Shown one piece after another: positions 31,377 through 40,887 of a stretch of DNA of 64,000 nucleotides. A model generated the notes under the pieces. It saw only the letters and a list, made by a program, of their open reading frames with translations. It was not told the DNA's origin and did not search any database. The first letter of the stretch is position 1, and each line of letters opens with the position of its first letter. Origin of the DNA: Burkholderiaceae bacterium (GTDB lineage: Bacteria > Pseudomonadota > Gammaproteobacteria > Burkholderiales > Burkholderiaceae_C); contig JACKLO010000010.1 in assembly GCA_024235915.1 (NCBI GenBank), forward strand, positions 372,001-436,000. Direction: 5' to 3'. Both the position numbers and the translations under genes were made by a program.

Positions 31377-32036
31377 ATGCTGACAACCCTGATTCAACTG
31401 CTGACCGCCCTGGACCAGACCCTGGCCCAATGGGTGGCCGCCTACGGCGCCTGGGCGCTGGCTGCGGTCGCGCTGATCGTCTTCGCCGAGACCGGCCTGG
31501 TGGTCACCCCCTTCCTGCCCGGGGATTCCCTGCTGTTCGTGATGGGCATGGTCGGCGCCGCGGCGGGCATCGACCCCTGGCTGACTGTCGCCGTGCTGTG
31601 GGCCGCCGCGGTGGCCGGTGACGCGGTGAATTTCGAAGTCGGGCGGCATGCCGCGCCGCGCGTGCTGGGCTGGCTGCAGGGGCGCTGGCTGCGGCCGCAG
31701 CACGTGCAGGCCACCGAGGCCTACTTCGAGCGCTTCGGCCGCGCCACCATCGTCATCGCGCGCTTCGTGCCCGTGGTGCGCACGCTGGCGCCCTTCCTGG
31801 CCGGCGCCGCGCGCATGCCCTACCGCGCGTTCGCGGCCTTCAACATCGTCGGCGGCGGCCTCTGGGTGGGCTCGCTGGTGGTAGCCGGGCGGCTGTTGGG
31901 TGACCGGCCCTGGGTGCGGGCGCACCTCAGCCTCGTCACCCTGGGCATCGTGGCCCTGTCGTTGCTGCCGCTGGCCCATGCGGCCTGGAACGTGCGCCGC
32001 GTGCGCCGTCAGGCCTCGGGCTCCCAAAGGGCCTGA
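31377..32036 (+). CDS. DedA-family membrane protein
   Basis: 219 residues, five or so hydrophobic segments. The family landmarks are present: AETGLVVTPFLPGD (re-entrant loop with essential Glu and Asp) and GRATIVIARFVPVVRTLAPF with the conserved Arg pair, then AGAARMPY. DedA/DTT proteins are thought to move lipid carriers or maintain proton gradients across the inner membrane. The stop TGA lies inside a GGGCC-TGA-GGCCC stem-loop. Convergent with the YidB-like gene. Confidence 0.92.
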   Translation: MLTTLIQLLTALDQTLAQWVAAYGAWALAAVALIVFAETGLVVTPFLPGDSLLFVMGMVGAAAGIDPWLTVAVLWAAAVAGDAVNFEVGRHAAPRVLGWLQGRWLRPQHVQATEAYFERFGRATIVIARFVPVVRTLAPFLAGAARMPYRAFAAFNIVGGGLWVGSLVVAGRLLGDRPWVRAHLSLVTLGIVALSLLPLAHAAWNVRRVRRQASGSQRA

Positions 32037-32041
32037 GGCCC
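32029..32041. terminator. Possible stem-loop terminator shared by dedA and the YidB-like gene
   Basis: GGGCC-TGA-GGCCC, with the dedA stop codon as the loop, 14 bp before the convergent stop of the YidB-like gene. Short, GC-rich and without T-run. Confidence 0.3.
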
Positions 32042-32055
32042 ACCGGGCCGCAGCC

Positions 32056-32454
32056 TCAGCGCAGCAGCGACCCCAGCAGGGCGCCGAGGTCCTGCCCCCC
32101 ACCCATCGATGGCAGCTGACCCCCGGGCGAGAGCTTGTCCACCGCCTGCGGCAGCATCTGCGCCAGCTGGCCGGCCAGGTCGCCCTGGCCCATGCCGAAC
32201 TGACGGGCCAGCTGGCCGAGCAGGTCGCCGCCCAGGGCACCTTCCAACTGCCCGGCCGACACGGACTGGTTCGGCCCTGTGGACACCCAGGAGGCCGCGG
32301 CTTCGGCCAACCCGCCCTGCTGCAGCTTGGCCATCAGGCCTTCCAGACCCCCCGCCTGCTGGACCAGGGCCATCACCAGGCGCATCAGGTCCGGCTGGCC
32401 ACCATCACCGCCCCCACCACCGATCGCACCCACCACGGCATCGAGCAGTCCCAT
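32056..32454 (-). CDS. YidB family protein (DUF937)
   Basis: 132 residues, Gly/Gln/Leu-rich, without signal peptide. MGLLDAVVGAIGGGGG, LVQQAGGLEGLMAKLQQGGL and SAGQLEGALGGDLLGQLARQ are the helical repeats of the DUF937/YidB family, whose function is unknown. ATG 32454 is preceded by a full AGGAGG. It stands alone: it is convergent with dedA and separated from rsmE by 62 bp on the same strand. Confidence 0.88.
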   Translation of the reverse strand: MGLLDAVVGAIGGGGGDGGQPDLMRLVMALVQQAGGLEGLMAKLQQGGLAEAAASWVSTGPNQSVSAGQLEGALGGDLLGQLARQFGMGQGDLAGQLAQMLPQAVDKLSPGGQLPSMGGGQDLGALLGSLLR

Positions 32455-32516
32455 GTGCACCTCCTGTGTGTCCAAAGACCTCGATGCTAAGCGGCCCACG
32501 GGCCCGAACGGCCGGC

Positions 32517-33281
32517 TTAGCCGGCCACCAGCAAGGCCAGTGCGGCCAACGGCGCCGTCTCGGCGCGCAGCACCCGCGGGCCCAGCGACAGCGGGCGCGC
32601 GCCGGCTGATGCGGCACGGGCAAGTTCGGCGTCGGTGAGGCCGCCTTCGGGGCCGCTGAGCAGCCAGATCGCGCCGCCTGCTTCGCCGGCGCCACGCAGC
32701 GCCGCAGCACCGGCCGCGCCCGGCGCCAGGCTCAGCACCCAACCGCATGTGGCGTCGACGGCTCCCGACGTGCCAGCACCGCTGGCGGCAGCCGGCAGCG
32801 CGTCAGCCGCCGCCAGTGCACGCACCGGGTGCAGCAGCGGCACCTGCGTGCGGCCGCACTGCTCGGCAGCGGCCACGGCCACCGCCTGCCAATGCGCGCG
32901 CTTGCGCTCCGCGCGTTCACCGTCCAGGCGCAGCACCGAACGTTCGGTGACCAGCGGGCGGATCTCGGCCACGCCCAGTTCCGTGGCCTTCTCCACCAGC
33001 CAGTCCATGCGGTCGTTGGCCGGCATGCCCACGGCGAGCGTCACCGCGCAGCGGGCCTCGCGGTTCACCGGGTCGTGGGCCTCGAGCTCGACCACCACCT
33101 GCGAACGGCCCATCTGGCGCACGCGTGCGGCCCATTCGCCGCCGCGGCCGTCGAACAGCGTGAGTGCATCGCCAGGTTGCAGGCGGCGCACCTGCACATG
33201 GCGGGCCGGGCCGGGGGGCAGATCCAGCACCTGGCCGGCGGCCAGCGGTGCCGGCGCGTCGACGAACAGGCGCAGGGTCAC
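32517..33281 (-). CDS. rsmE: 16S rRNA (uracil-1498 N3)-methyltransferase
   Basis: 254 residues. An N-terminal PUA-like domain (LRLFVDAPAP to about 75) precedes a C-terminal SPOUT methyltransferase with the trefoil-knot motifs LLSGPEGGLTDAE and LGPRVLRAETAPLAAL. Methylates U1498 in the 30S decoding region. A low-complexity Ala/Gly insert sits near residues 160-190. The start is GTG 33281, fixed by the family N-terminus. The acyl-CoA ligase gene ends 22 bp upstream on the same strand. Confidence 0.93.
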   Translation of the reverse strand: MTLRLFVDAPAPLAAGQVLDLPPGPARHVQVRRLQPGDALTLFDGRGGEWAARVRQMGRSQVVVELEAHDPVNREARCAVTLAVGMPANDRMDWLVEKATELGVAEIRPLVTERSVLRLDGERAERKRAHWQAVAVAAAEQCGRTQVPLLHPVRALAAADALPAAASGAGTSGAVDATCGWVLSLAPGAAGAAALRGAGEAGGAIWLLSGPEGGLTDAELARAASAGARPLSLGPRVLRAETAPLAALALLVAG

Positions 33282-33303
33282 GAGGGGCGGAAACGAACGG
33301 GGG

Positions 33304-34977
33304 TCAGGCGGCGTCGCGCAGTTCGCGCCGCAGGATCTTACCCACCGTCGTCTTCGGCAGCTCGCTGCGGAACTCCACGAGCTTGGGCCGCTTGTAGCCG
33401 GTGAGGTTGGCTTCGCAGTAGGCGCGGATGTCGTGCTCGGTGACGGCCGGGTCCTGCTTGACGACGATGACCTTCACCGCCTCGCCGGCCTTGGCGTCGG
33501 GGATGCCGACCGCTGCGCATTCCAGCACGCCGGGCATCTGGGTGATGACGTCCTCGACCTCGTTGGGGTACACGTTGAAGCCGCTGACGAGGATCATGTC
33601 CTTCTTGCGGTCGACAATGCGCAGCCAGCCGCGTTCGTCCACGGTGCCGATGTCGCCGGTGCGGAAGAAGCCGTCGGCGGTCATCACCTTGGCGGTCTCG
33701 TCGGGCCGCTGCCAGTACCCCGCCATCACCTGTGGCCCGCGGATGGCGATCTCGCCGGGGGTGCCTGCCGGCACGGGGCGCCCTTCGTCGTCGAGCAGGA
33801 CCACGTCGGTACCCGGCAGCGGCAGGCCGATGGTGCCAGTGAAGCTGGTGCTGTCCACCGGGTTGCAGGTGGCCGACGGGCTGGTCTCCGACAGACCGTA
33901 ACCCTCGACGATGGGGCAGCCGGTGGTTTCCAGCCACAGGCGTGCGGTGGCGCTTTGCACCGCCATGCCTCCGCCGACGCAGACCTTCAGCGCGCTGAAG
34001 TCCACGCTGCCGATGTCGGGGTGATGCGCCAGGGCCTGGAACAGCGTGTTCACGGCCGGCAGGCTGTGAAACGGCTGCGCCGCCAGCGCCTTGATCGTGG
34101 CCGGCAGGTCGCGCGGATTCGGGATCAGCACGTTCAGCCCGCCCATCCTGAACCCCAGCAGCAGGCAGGTGGTGAAGGCGAAGATGTGGTACAGCGGCAG
34201 GGCACAGATGCCCACATGCTGTTCGCCCGGGGCCAGCCGCGCCAGCGCCGGCTGGTTCCAGGCTTCGGACTGCAGCACGTTGGCCACCAAGTGGCGGTGC
34301 AGCAGCACCGCGCCCTTGCTGACACCGGTGGTGCCGCCGGTGTACTGCAGCACGGCGATGTCGTCAGGCCCGACGGTCGGTGCCAGGAAGCTGCTGCGCC
34401 GGCCGATGGCCAGCGCATCGCGCCAGCGTGTGGCCTCCGGCAGCCGGAAGGCCGGCACCAGGTGCTTGACTCGGCGCACCACGTGGTTGACCACGGCACC
34501 CTTGATCGACCCCAGCATGTCGCCCATGCTGGCCAGCAGCACCGACTTCGTCGGCACCCGCGGCAACACCTGCTCCAGGGTGGCCGCAAAGTTTTCCAGG
34601 ATGACGATGGCGCGCGCGCCGGAATCCTTGAGCTGGTGCTCCAGCTCACGCGCCGTGTACAGCGGGTTGACGTTGACCACCACCAGCCCGGCGCGCAGCA
34701 CCGCGGCCACGGCCACCGCGTACTGCGGCACGTTGGGCATCATCAGCGCCACGCGGTCGCCGCGCGCCAGGCCCTGGGCCTGCAGCCAGGCGGCCAGCGC
34801 GCGCGCATCGGCGTCCAGCTGCGCGTAGCGCACGTCCTGGCCCATGAAGCGCAGCGCCGGCCGGTCGGCATGGCGTGCGAAGCTCTCGTCCAGCAGCGCC
34901 TGCAGCGAGGTGTACGCCTGCACGTCCACCGCCGCCGGCACCCCGGGCGGATACTGCTGCAGCCAGGGCCTGTCCAT
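33304..34977 (-). CDS. fadD: Long-chain fatty acid--CoA ligase (acyl-CoA synthetase)
   Basis: 557 residues, the length of FadD. ATP-dependent activation of fatty acids to acyl-CoA at the inner membrane. The AMP-binding P-loop YTGGTTGVSKGA, the YGLSETSPSATCNP motif, FRTGDIG and the C-terminal hinge DRKKDMILVSGFNVYPNEVE are present, with the catalytic Lys in TTVGKILRREL. ATG 34977 (MDRPWLQQYPPGV) has AGGAGAGG about ten bases upstream. The restriction gene ends 109 bp upstream on the same strand, marking the edge of the accessory block. Confidence 0.93.
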   Translation of the reverse strand: MDRPWLQQYPPGVPAAVDVQAYTSLQALLDESFARHADRPALRFMGQDVRYAQLDADARALAAWLQAQGLARGDRVALMMPNVPQYAVAVAAVLRAGLVVVNVNPLYTARELEHQLKDSGARAIVILENFAATLEQVLPRVPTKSVLLASMGDMLGSIKGAVVNHVVRRVKHLVPAFRLPEATRWRDALAIGRRSSFLAPTVGPDDIAVLQYTGGTTGVSKGAVLLHRHLVANVLQSEAWNQPALARLAPGEQHVGICALPLYHIFAFTTCLLLGFRMGGLNVLIPNPRDLPATIKALAAQPFHSLPAVNTLFQALAHHPDIGSVDFSALKVCVGGGMAVQSATARLWLETTGCPIVEGYGLSETSPSATCNPVDSTSFTGTIGLPLPGTDVVLLDDEGRPVPAGTPGEIAIRGPQVMAGYWQRPDETAKVMTADGFFRTGDIGTVDERGWLRIVDRKKDMILVSGFNVYPNEVEDVITQMPGVLECAAVGIPDAKAGEAVKVIVVKQDPAVTEHDIRAYCEANLTGYKRPKLVEFRSELPKTTVGKILRRELRDAA

Positions 34978-35086
34978 TGTCGGCACGTCCTCTCCTCGCG
35001 GCCGATTTTCGGCAGCGGGGGGGCGGGGTGCCATCAGGGGATTCGATAGCGGGTGCGGCGTCCGCACGAGGCCCGCGCACGCGGGG

Positions 35087-37852
35087 TCAGGCCAGCGCGG
35101 CGTCAATCTGCTGGCCGACGTTCATGCCGCGCTCCAGCTGGTAGAGCATCGAGAACACCGCGCGGCCGGCGCTGCGCTCGGCCCAAACCTGGCCAACCGC
35201 CCCCTTCTCGATTTCCTTCGGCATGGTGCGCAGGTGAGCGCCCTTGTACTCCGCCACGAAGATCCGGCCGTCGTCCAGCTCGCACACGAAGTCCGGGTAG
35301 AACCGGCCCGACGAGGTCGGTAGCCAGAAGGCGTGTTCCGGCTCCGACTCCAGGTTGCGCACCCAGCGTTTCACGCGCGGGTGCGTCTCGATAGCCACCG
35401 CGCACAGCCATTCCTCCGACCCGTCTTCGAGATCGGCGATGACCGGATAGAAGTGCTTGGGCATGCGGAACTTGCCCGTGTAACGCCGGTTGCCCGGCAC
35501 CGGGTAGGCCGCCGGGTCGAAGCGGAACTCGAACGCCGGCCCCGCATCCAGCGCCCAGCCGCCGTCCAGTACCAGCTGCCGGAACGCCGTGCGGCCGGCC
35601 GCCTCGCGCAGCTCGGCGATGCGCAGCGCCAGCCGCTGCACCAGCGGGTGCTGGTGCCGCACCAGCTGCGCCAGCGGCAGGCGCTTGTCGTGCAGCAGGT
35701 GGTTCACGCAGGCCAGCGTGAAGGCGCGCAGCTGCGCCGGTGTCACGTCGCGTGCCGCATTGCGTGCCGGGTGCTGCAGTTCCGCCGCCAGCCAGCGTGC
35801 CAGGTCCTCGGGGCGCGCTGTGGTCTCCACGGCGTCCAGCGGCAGCTGCACTTGTTCATCGCGCCGCACGCGCGTGTGTTCGCCGTCCAGGTAGACCGAC
35901 CAGGCCGTGCCCTGCTCCACCATCGCGAAGCCTTCGATGTCGATCGGTGCGGCCAGCAGGTCCAGCGTTACCGTCTCGCGCACCGCCTCCACTTCCAGCA
36001 GCGCCAGCGGCATCTGCTCGCCGCCCTCGGCACCGGGCGGCCGGTAGGCCAGGCGCGGGACGGGCGCAAACACCTCGCCGCGGCTGGCCGGTGCCATCGC
36101 GCCGGCCACCAGCGCGTTGTGCCGGTCTAGCTGCTGCTGAGTGCCCACGCGCAGGCGCTTGGGCTGCGCCTGCACCAGGGCCTCGGCCAGCGCTTCGCCC
36201 ACGGCGCCTTCCACGCGCACACGTTGGCGATCGCCGTCTTCGCTCACCTGTGCGGCGCCCGCTGCCACTGCCGCCTGCACCGCCTCTGGCAACGGCTTGC
36301 CGGCGGGCAGGTCCACGGTCAGGGCCGGCAGTGGCGGCAGGGCCTTGCGGCGCACGAACAGCGGCCCGTCGTCGCGCTTGCCGTCGTCGCCCAGGGGCAG
36401 GGCCATCTGCGGCGCGATCATCGAGGCCATGTCCAGCGGGTCGAAGCCCATGCCGTCGATCAGCCGGTCGGCCAGCGCATTGGCGGCCGCACCCGTGGTG
36501 GCCTCGGTGACGTGTGCATAGGCGCGGTTGAGCGCGTCGCGCGTGCGCCTCGTGGCGTAGGGCATGCGCAGCACACGGCCCAGCAGCTGCTCGACGGCGG
36601 TGCCCGAGCGGATGGTCTGCACCGTGCACAGCACGTAGGCAAAGGGGCAGTCCCAGCCCACGCCCAGGGCCTGCACGGTGATGATGTAGCGCACCGGGCA
36701 GTCGCGCGCCGCCAGGTCCAGGCCGTGGATCTCGCGCCGCGTGCCGGTGGCCACCTTCACCTGCGCCTCGGGCAGGCGCAGGTCCTCGATCAGGTGGGCG
36801 CGCAGCACCTCCACGTCCACCGGTTCGCCCTGGTTCTGCGCCTGGAAGAGCACGATGGGGCGGATGTAGGCGCCGGTGGCTGTCTCCTCCTCGCGGGCCT
36901 CTTCTTCCAGCAGGCGCTGCGTCTGCACCGCGTCCAGCACCGCCGCCTGCCAGCCGCGGGTGTGCTCCACCAGTGCGATCGGCATCTTGATCATGTGCTC
37001 GGCCTGCAGCTGCTGGGCCGAGACGTGGAACAGCACGTTGCTGCGCTTGGGCAGCGGCGTGGCCGTCAGCTCCAGGATCAGCGCCGGGTTCAGCCGCCTC
37101 AATGCCTCGAAGCTGCGTTCGGTCTTGGCGGTGTGCGCCTCGTCGACGATCACGTAGGGCTCGCGCATCGCCAGCCAGTTGGCCAGGCTCCAGCGCGGCT
37201 GGCCGACGAAGCGCGCCAACATGGCGCGGCCGGCCTTGCCACCTTCGTCCGCGGCGGCCACGTCGGCTTCGGTGACGAGTGCATCGGGCAGCCCGTGCAG
37301 CGCCTGCAGCCGCGCCGGCGGCTGGCCGCGAAAGTGCGGCTCGAAGGCCTCGCTGAAGGCGTAGACGTTGCGCTGGTCGGTGTCTTCCACGCGGAAGCTC
37401 TGGATCGTGGCCACCACCACCACGGCGCGCTGCTCGAAATCATGTGGCGCCAGCTGAGCCAGGCCGTCCAGGTCGCACACCACTACCTCGTCGCCGCAGC
37501 CCTCGGCCAGCGCGGCGCGGAAGGGGTGGCCCGGCGTGGCCAGGGACTTGAGCGTCTGCTGGCGGATGGTGTCGCTGGGTACCAGCCACAGCGCCAGCGG
37601 CTGCGGGTGGCGGCCCGGCCAGTCGCGCGCCAGCCGGCCCACGGCATGTGCCGCCAGCAGGGTCTTGCCGCCGCCGGTGGGGATGCGCAGGCAGACGCAG
37701 GGCACCTCGCCGAAGGGTTCGGCCTGGTAGCCGTAGCCGCCTGTGAGCTCGCTGAACGCACCGGCCGCGCCGCGCGTGGCGGCGCTGGCCAGGTAGCGCT
37801 GCAGGGCGGCCAGGGCCTGGGTCTGGTAGTGCTTGAGCGCGAGGGTCGGCAT
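35087..37852 (-). CDS. Type III-like restriction subunit: SF2 helicase with C-terminal nuclease motif
   Basis: 921 residues. Superfamily 2 motor: Walker A PTGGGKT (Lys63), DEAH box in YVIVDEAHTAKTERSFEALR, ELTATPLPKRSN, and motif VI AVEQLLGRVLRMP. A C-terminal PD-(D/E)xK-like site has Asp854 (YPDFVCEL) and Glu868-x-Lys870 (VAEYKG). The layout is that of type III Res subunits, which translocate or signal along DNA and cut when two unmodified sites are met. The methylase gene ends 21 bp upstream on the same strand. It is the last gene of the toxin-antitoxin-mod-res unit. Confidence 0.85.
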   Translation of the reverse strand: MPTLALKHYQTQALAALQRYLASAATRGAAGAFSELTGGYGYQAEPFGEVPCVCLRIPTGGGKTLLAAHAVGRLARDWPGRHPQPLALWLVPSDTIRQQTLKSLATPGHPFRAALAEGCGDEVVVCDLDGLAQLAPHDFEQRAVVVVATIQSFRVEDTDQRNVYAFSEAFEPHFRGQPPARLQALHGLPDALVTEADVAAADEGGKAGRAMLARFVGQPRWSLANWLAMREPYVIVDEAHTAKTERSFEALRRLNPALILELTATPLPKRSNVLFHVSAQQLQAEHMIKMPIALVEHTRGWQAAVLDAVQTQRLLEEEAREEETATGAYIRPIVLFQAQNQGEPVDVEVLRAHLIEDLRLPEAQVKVATGTRREIHGLDLAARDCPVRYIITVQALGVGWDCPFAYVLCTVQTIRSGTAVEQLLGRVLRMPYATRRTRDALNRAYAHVTEATTGAAANALADRLIDGMGFDPLDMASMIAPQMALPLGDDGKRDDGPLFVRRKALPPLPALTVDLPAGKPLPEAVQAAVAAGAAQVSEDGDRQRVRVEGAVGEALAEALVQAQPKRLRVGTQQQLDRHNALVAGAMAPASRGEVFAPVPRLAYRPPGAEGGEQMPLALLEVEAVRETVTLDLLAAPIDIEGFAMVEQGTAWSVYLDGEHTRVRRDEQVQLPLDAVETTARPEDLARWLAAELQHPARNAARDVTPAQLRAFTLACVNHLLHDKRLPLAQLVRHQHPLVQRLALRIAELREAAGRTAFRQLVLDGGWALDAGPAFEFRFDPAAYPVPGNRRYTGKFRMPKHFYPVIADLEDGSEEWLCAVAIETHPRVKRWVRNLESEPEHAFWLPTSSGRFYPDFVCELDDGRIFVAEYKGAHLRTMPKEIEKGAVGQVWAERSAGRAVFSMLYQLERGMNVGQQIDAALA

Positions 37853-37873
37853 GGGGCGGCTCCTGGCGTGGCG

Positions 37874-39418
37874 TCAGCGCGGCAGGGCGTGCGGCAGCTG
37901 GCGAAACGTGATGCCGGCCTGCGCCAGCCGCGCGTCGCCCAGTGTGCAGGCCTCGCCGTAGACCACCTTCGGCCCGTCGTGCCAGCACAGGCGTTGCAGC
38001 GCATCGAGTACCGCACTGGTGAGCACGTTGCCGGCCGCGGGCCGGCGGTCGCCCAGGATGCCGTTGTAGAGCAGGTAGAGCGCCGTGCCCTCGTGCACGC
38101 CCAGCAGCGGCGTGCCACGGCGACCCGGCGCCTCGGCGTCGTAGGCGGTGCCGGTCTCGCGCAGCCAGACGAAGGCGGCAAGGTCGGCGAAGCGCACGTC
38201 GGCGTGCAGATCGCCGTGAGCATCGAACAGCGGCGCACCCAGCTGCACGAATCGGAAGCCGCCGCCGCCTTGCCAGTCCACGGCCTGGCTGATGCCGCCG
38301 GGTTCACCCGCGACCACCTTCTGCAGCCGCGGCAGGCAGTGGGTGACGGCGTGTTCACCCATCTCGATGCCGATCCAGCGCCGGCCCATCTTGTGTGCGA
38401 CGGCGGCGGTGGTGCCGGAGCCGAGGAAGGAGTCGAGGATGAGGTCGTGCGGATGCGTCGCGATATGAAGGATGCGCTGAAGCAGCCGTTCAGGCTTTGG
38501 CGTCCCGAAACTGAGCTCTCCCTCCTGTAGCTGCATCGCCTCCTTCTTCGACTCATCGTTGTGACCCACTTCATCGCTTGGCCACCATGTCCACGGCGCC
38601 ATTCCAGGCACTTCGCTCAGGTAGCGAATGATGTTGGGCTGACTCTTGTTGTCCTTGCCAAAGTAGATCCGCCCTTCTCGATTCAGCCGCTCATACGTGG
38701 ACTTCGAGATTCCCCAACAGCGGCCGACGGGTGGTCTGTGAACCGCGCCTCCTGGGGTGACTACTTCGTAGAACTGCTCTGGTGTTGCGTGACCAGCCTG
38801 CGCCGTCATGGGCACGGGTCGCCAACGACCTCTCGGATCATCGTTGGGATTTCTATAGACCTTTGCCTGGTCCTCTGTCATCGGCACCAGGTTTCTGATG
38901 GCCTTAAATCGAAACGGATCGCGCGCATATACGAGCACGTAGTCGTGCACATCGCCTATAGCCTCGCGGTTCTCACGCGAGTACCGCTTCTGCCAGACGC
39001 AACTCGCGACGAAGTTTCCCCGCCCAAACACCTCATCCATCAACACCTTGAGGTAGTGCCCCTCGTTGTCGTCGATGGTCACCCAGATGCTGCCGTCCTC
39101 GCGCAGAAACTCCCGCAGCAGCTGCAGCCGCGGCAGCATCATGCTCAGCCACTGGCTGTGCTCGAGGTTGTCGTCGTAGTGCTCGAAGGCGCTCTTGGTG
39201 TTGTACGGCGGGTCGATGAAGATGCACTTCACCTGCCCGCGGTAGAAGGGCAGCAGGGCCTTCAGCGCCTCCAGGTTGTCGCCCTGCACCAGCAGGTTGC
39301 CGCTGGTGGCGGCGTCGCCGAAGTGGTGGCCGGCGGCGTGCGGGCGCAGCACGCGGGTGGGCACCTGGGCAGCGGTGCGGAAGGCGGCGTCGCGGTCGAG
39401 CCAGTCGAGGGTGGGCAT
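37874..39418 (-). CDS. Type III-like modification DNA methyltransferase (beta class, N6-adenine)
   Basis: 514 residues. Catalytic motif IV DPPY (Asp69) lies before SAM motif I DSFLGSGTT (about 333), the circular order of beta-class adenine or N4-cytosine methylases. The region between, about residues 130-320, is where such enzymes carry target recognition. That part of the DNA (about 38440-39030) is 53-55% G+C in the rows I counted, against 67% and 78% in one row on each side. It therefore looks swapped in from another source. A C-terminal extension of about 150 residues follows. 24 bp separate it from higA upstream and 21 bp from res. Confidence 0.88.
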   Translation of the reverse strand: MPTLDWLDRDAAFRTAAQVPTRVLRPHAAGHHFGDAATSGNLLVQGDNLEALKALLPFYRGQVKCIFIDPPYNTKSAFEHYDDNLEHSQWLSMMLPRLQLLREFLREDGSIWVTIDDNEGHYLKVLMDEVFGRGNFVASCVWQKRYSRENREAIGDVHDYVLVYARDPFRFKAIRNLVPMTEDQAKVYRNPNDDPRGRWRPVPMTAQAGHATPEQFYEVVTPGGAVHRPPVGRCWGISKSTYERLNREGRIYFGKDNKSQPNIIRYLSEVPGMAPWTWWPSDEVGHNDESKKEAMQLQEGELSFGTPKPERLLQRILHIATHPHDLILDSFLGSGTTAAVAHKMGRRWIGIEMGEHAVTHCLPRLQKVVAGEPGGISQAVDWQGGGGFRFVQLGAPLFDAHGDLHADVRFADLAAFVWLRETGTAYDAEAPGRRGTPLLGVHEGTALYLLYNGILGDRRPAAGNVLTSAVLDALQRLCWHDGPKVVYGEACTLGDARLAQAGITFRQLPHALPR

Positions 39419-39442
39419 GGGTGGCGTTGACGTGCGGCGTGC

Positions 39443-40549
39443 TCAGCGGGCGAACTCGTAGCGGGCCTTGAGCCGCGTCAGCCCATCGCCCCAGGGCAGG
39501 TGGCCACGATGCTGCAACTGGCCGACGACGATGCCCGGGTGCACGCCGGCTTCGCGCGCAAAGGCCTCGATGGCGCCCGCCTCCAAAGGCAGCGTCGCCA
39601 GCTTCGGCTGCAGCGCACGCGGCACCAGCACGTCGGTAGCGAAGCGGTTGGCCTCCTGTTCTTCGGGCGATTCCACCGTGTCGCCAGCGGCGGCGTCGTC
39701 CAGGTAGATGGCGCGCATGGGGTGCTTGAGCACATGCGCCAGCTCGTGGAAGAAGCTGAACCAGAAGCCGTCGTTCCACTTGCCCAGCAGCGACAGCTGG
39801 ATCAGCGGCTTGCCGTTCAGGAAGCGCGCCACGCCCGACACATGCGTGCCGGGCAGCGCCGGCACGAAGACCAGGGCCACACCGGCGTCGGCGCACTGGC
39901 GCACCAGCGCCGGGCCGATGGCCTCGGCCGGCTGCAGGGTCAGCGCCCGCATCGCAGGAACAGCGGCCTGCAGACGCGTAGCGCTGTACTCGGCGGTGTG
40001 CAGACGCTGGGCCTGCAGTTCGCCCATGCGCAGCCAGGCGGTGATGGCGGCCACGTCGGTCTGCCGTTGCGGGCGCGCGCGGCGGAACTGCGGCTGCATC
40101 TGGTCGTAGTGCGCCTGCCAGCCGGCGGGCGAGGCGACGCCGAAGAAGCGCAGCAGCGGTTCCACCAGTTCCTGCTTGAAGCCTGCCGTGAGGCGGCCCT
40201 CCGGCAGCACGCCGGCCGACTGCAGGGCCTTGAGCGGGAACTGATCGAGCCAGGGCACATGCTCGCGCAGTGCCTCGTTGCTGCGCCGGCGGGCCAGGTA
40301 TTCGCGGTACTGCGCCTCGCGTGCGAGCCAGAACTGGGCCGGCACCTCGAGCACGCGCTCGAGTTCGAGCGCCGTGTCTTCGGTGATCTCCTTCTTGCCC
40401 GCCATGATCTCGTTGACGGCCTGCACCGGTCGGCCCAGCCGGTGCGCCAGTTCTCGCTGCTTCCAGTCGCGTTCTTCCATCAGGTCGCGCAGGGTCTCGC
40501 CGGGTGGCGAGACCTCCCGGGGGGTGTAGGCGAGCGTGGTTTCAGTCAT
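39443..40549 (-). CDS. HigA-like antitoxin fused to an ImmA/IrrE metallopeptidase domain
   Basis: 368 residues. The N-terminal XRE/HigA helix-turn-helix (about 15-75: RDLMEERDWKQRELAHRLGR, VNEIMAGKKEITEDTALELE) is the antitoxin and repressor part. A linker leads to an ImmA/IrrE-type peptidase with FHELAHVLKH (His268, Glu269, His272) and EEQEANRFATDVLVP (third metal ligand). ImmA/IrrE proteases cleave repressors on stress, so this antitoxin may switch itself or a partner off. It overlaps the toxin gene by eight bases and precedes the DNA methylase by 24 bp, so antitoxin and restriction-modification genes share a transcript. Confidence 0.88.
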   Translation of the reverse strand: MTETTLAYTPREVSPPGETLRDLMEERDWKQRELAHRLGRPVQAVNEIMAGKKEITEDTALELERVLEVPAQFWLAREAQYREYLARRRSNEALREHVPWLDQFPLKALQSAGVLPEGRLTAGFKQELVEPLLRFFGVASPAGWQAHYDQMQPQFRRARPQRQTDVAAITAWLRMGELQAQRLHTAEYSATRLQAAVPAMRALTLQPAEAIGPALVRQCADAGVALVFVPALPGTHVSGVARFLNGKPLIQLSLLGKWNDGFWFSFFHELAHVLKHPMRAIYLDDAAAGDTVESPEEQEANRFATDVLVPRALQPKLATLPLEAGAIEAFAREAGVHPGIVVGQLQHRGHLPWGDGLTRLKARYEFAR

Positions 40550-40877
40550 GGTAGTTCACCACTTCGAGGACAGTGACGGCATCCACGGCGTCCCAATCCA
40601 GGCCACCGTCGAGCTTGGCAGGGGGTGGTTGTCGGGTCGGGCGGATGACCAGCCGGAGCTTCTTGTCGAGGCGGCACGACAGTTGCCCCCGGCGGTCACT
40701 GGTGAGTTCTTCCCACTGACCCGGCAGATGCCGGACGTGCCCGAGATGAGCCGCCGCGGCCAGATCGTCCAACCGGGCGGCGAGCTTGTCGGACGCCGCC
40801 TTCTGGAACTGCCGTTGTCGCGTGGCCCGGTCTTCGCAGACCTTCTTGAGCCGCGCGTCGACGAACTCGACTTTCAT
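40542..40877 (-). CDS. HigB-like (RelE/ParE-fold) toxin
   Basis: 111 residues. The small basic protein runs KVEFVDARLKKVCEDRATRQ, LDDLAAAAHLGHVRHLPGQW and KKLRLVIRP, matching the HigB/killer-protein group of ribosome-dependent mRNases, and ends in VLEVVNYHD. The order toxin then antitoxin with an eight-base overlap is typical of higBA. I choose ATG 40877. The upstream in-frame GTG at 40892 lies inside the operator palindrome, though AGGGG precedes it closely, so it cannot be excluded. First gene of the toxin-antitoxin-mod-res unit. Confidence 0.82.
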   Translation of the reverse strand: MKVEFVDARLKKVCEDRATRQRQFQKAASDKLAARLDDLAAAAHLGHVRHLPGQWEELTSDRRGQLSCRLDKKLRLVIRPTRQPPPAKLDGGLDWDAVDAVTVLEVVNYHD

Positions 40878-40887
40878 CGGCTGATAG

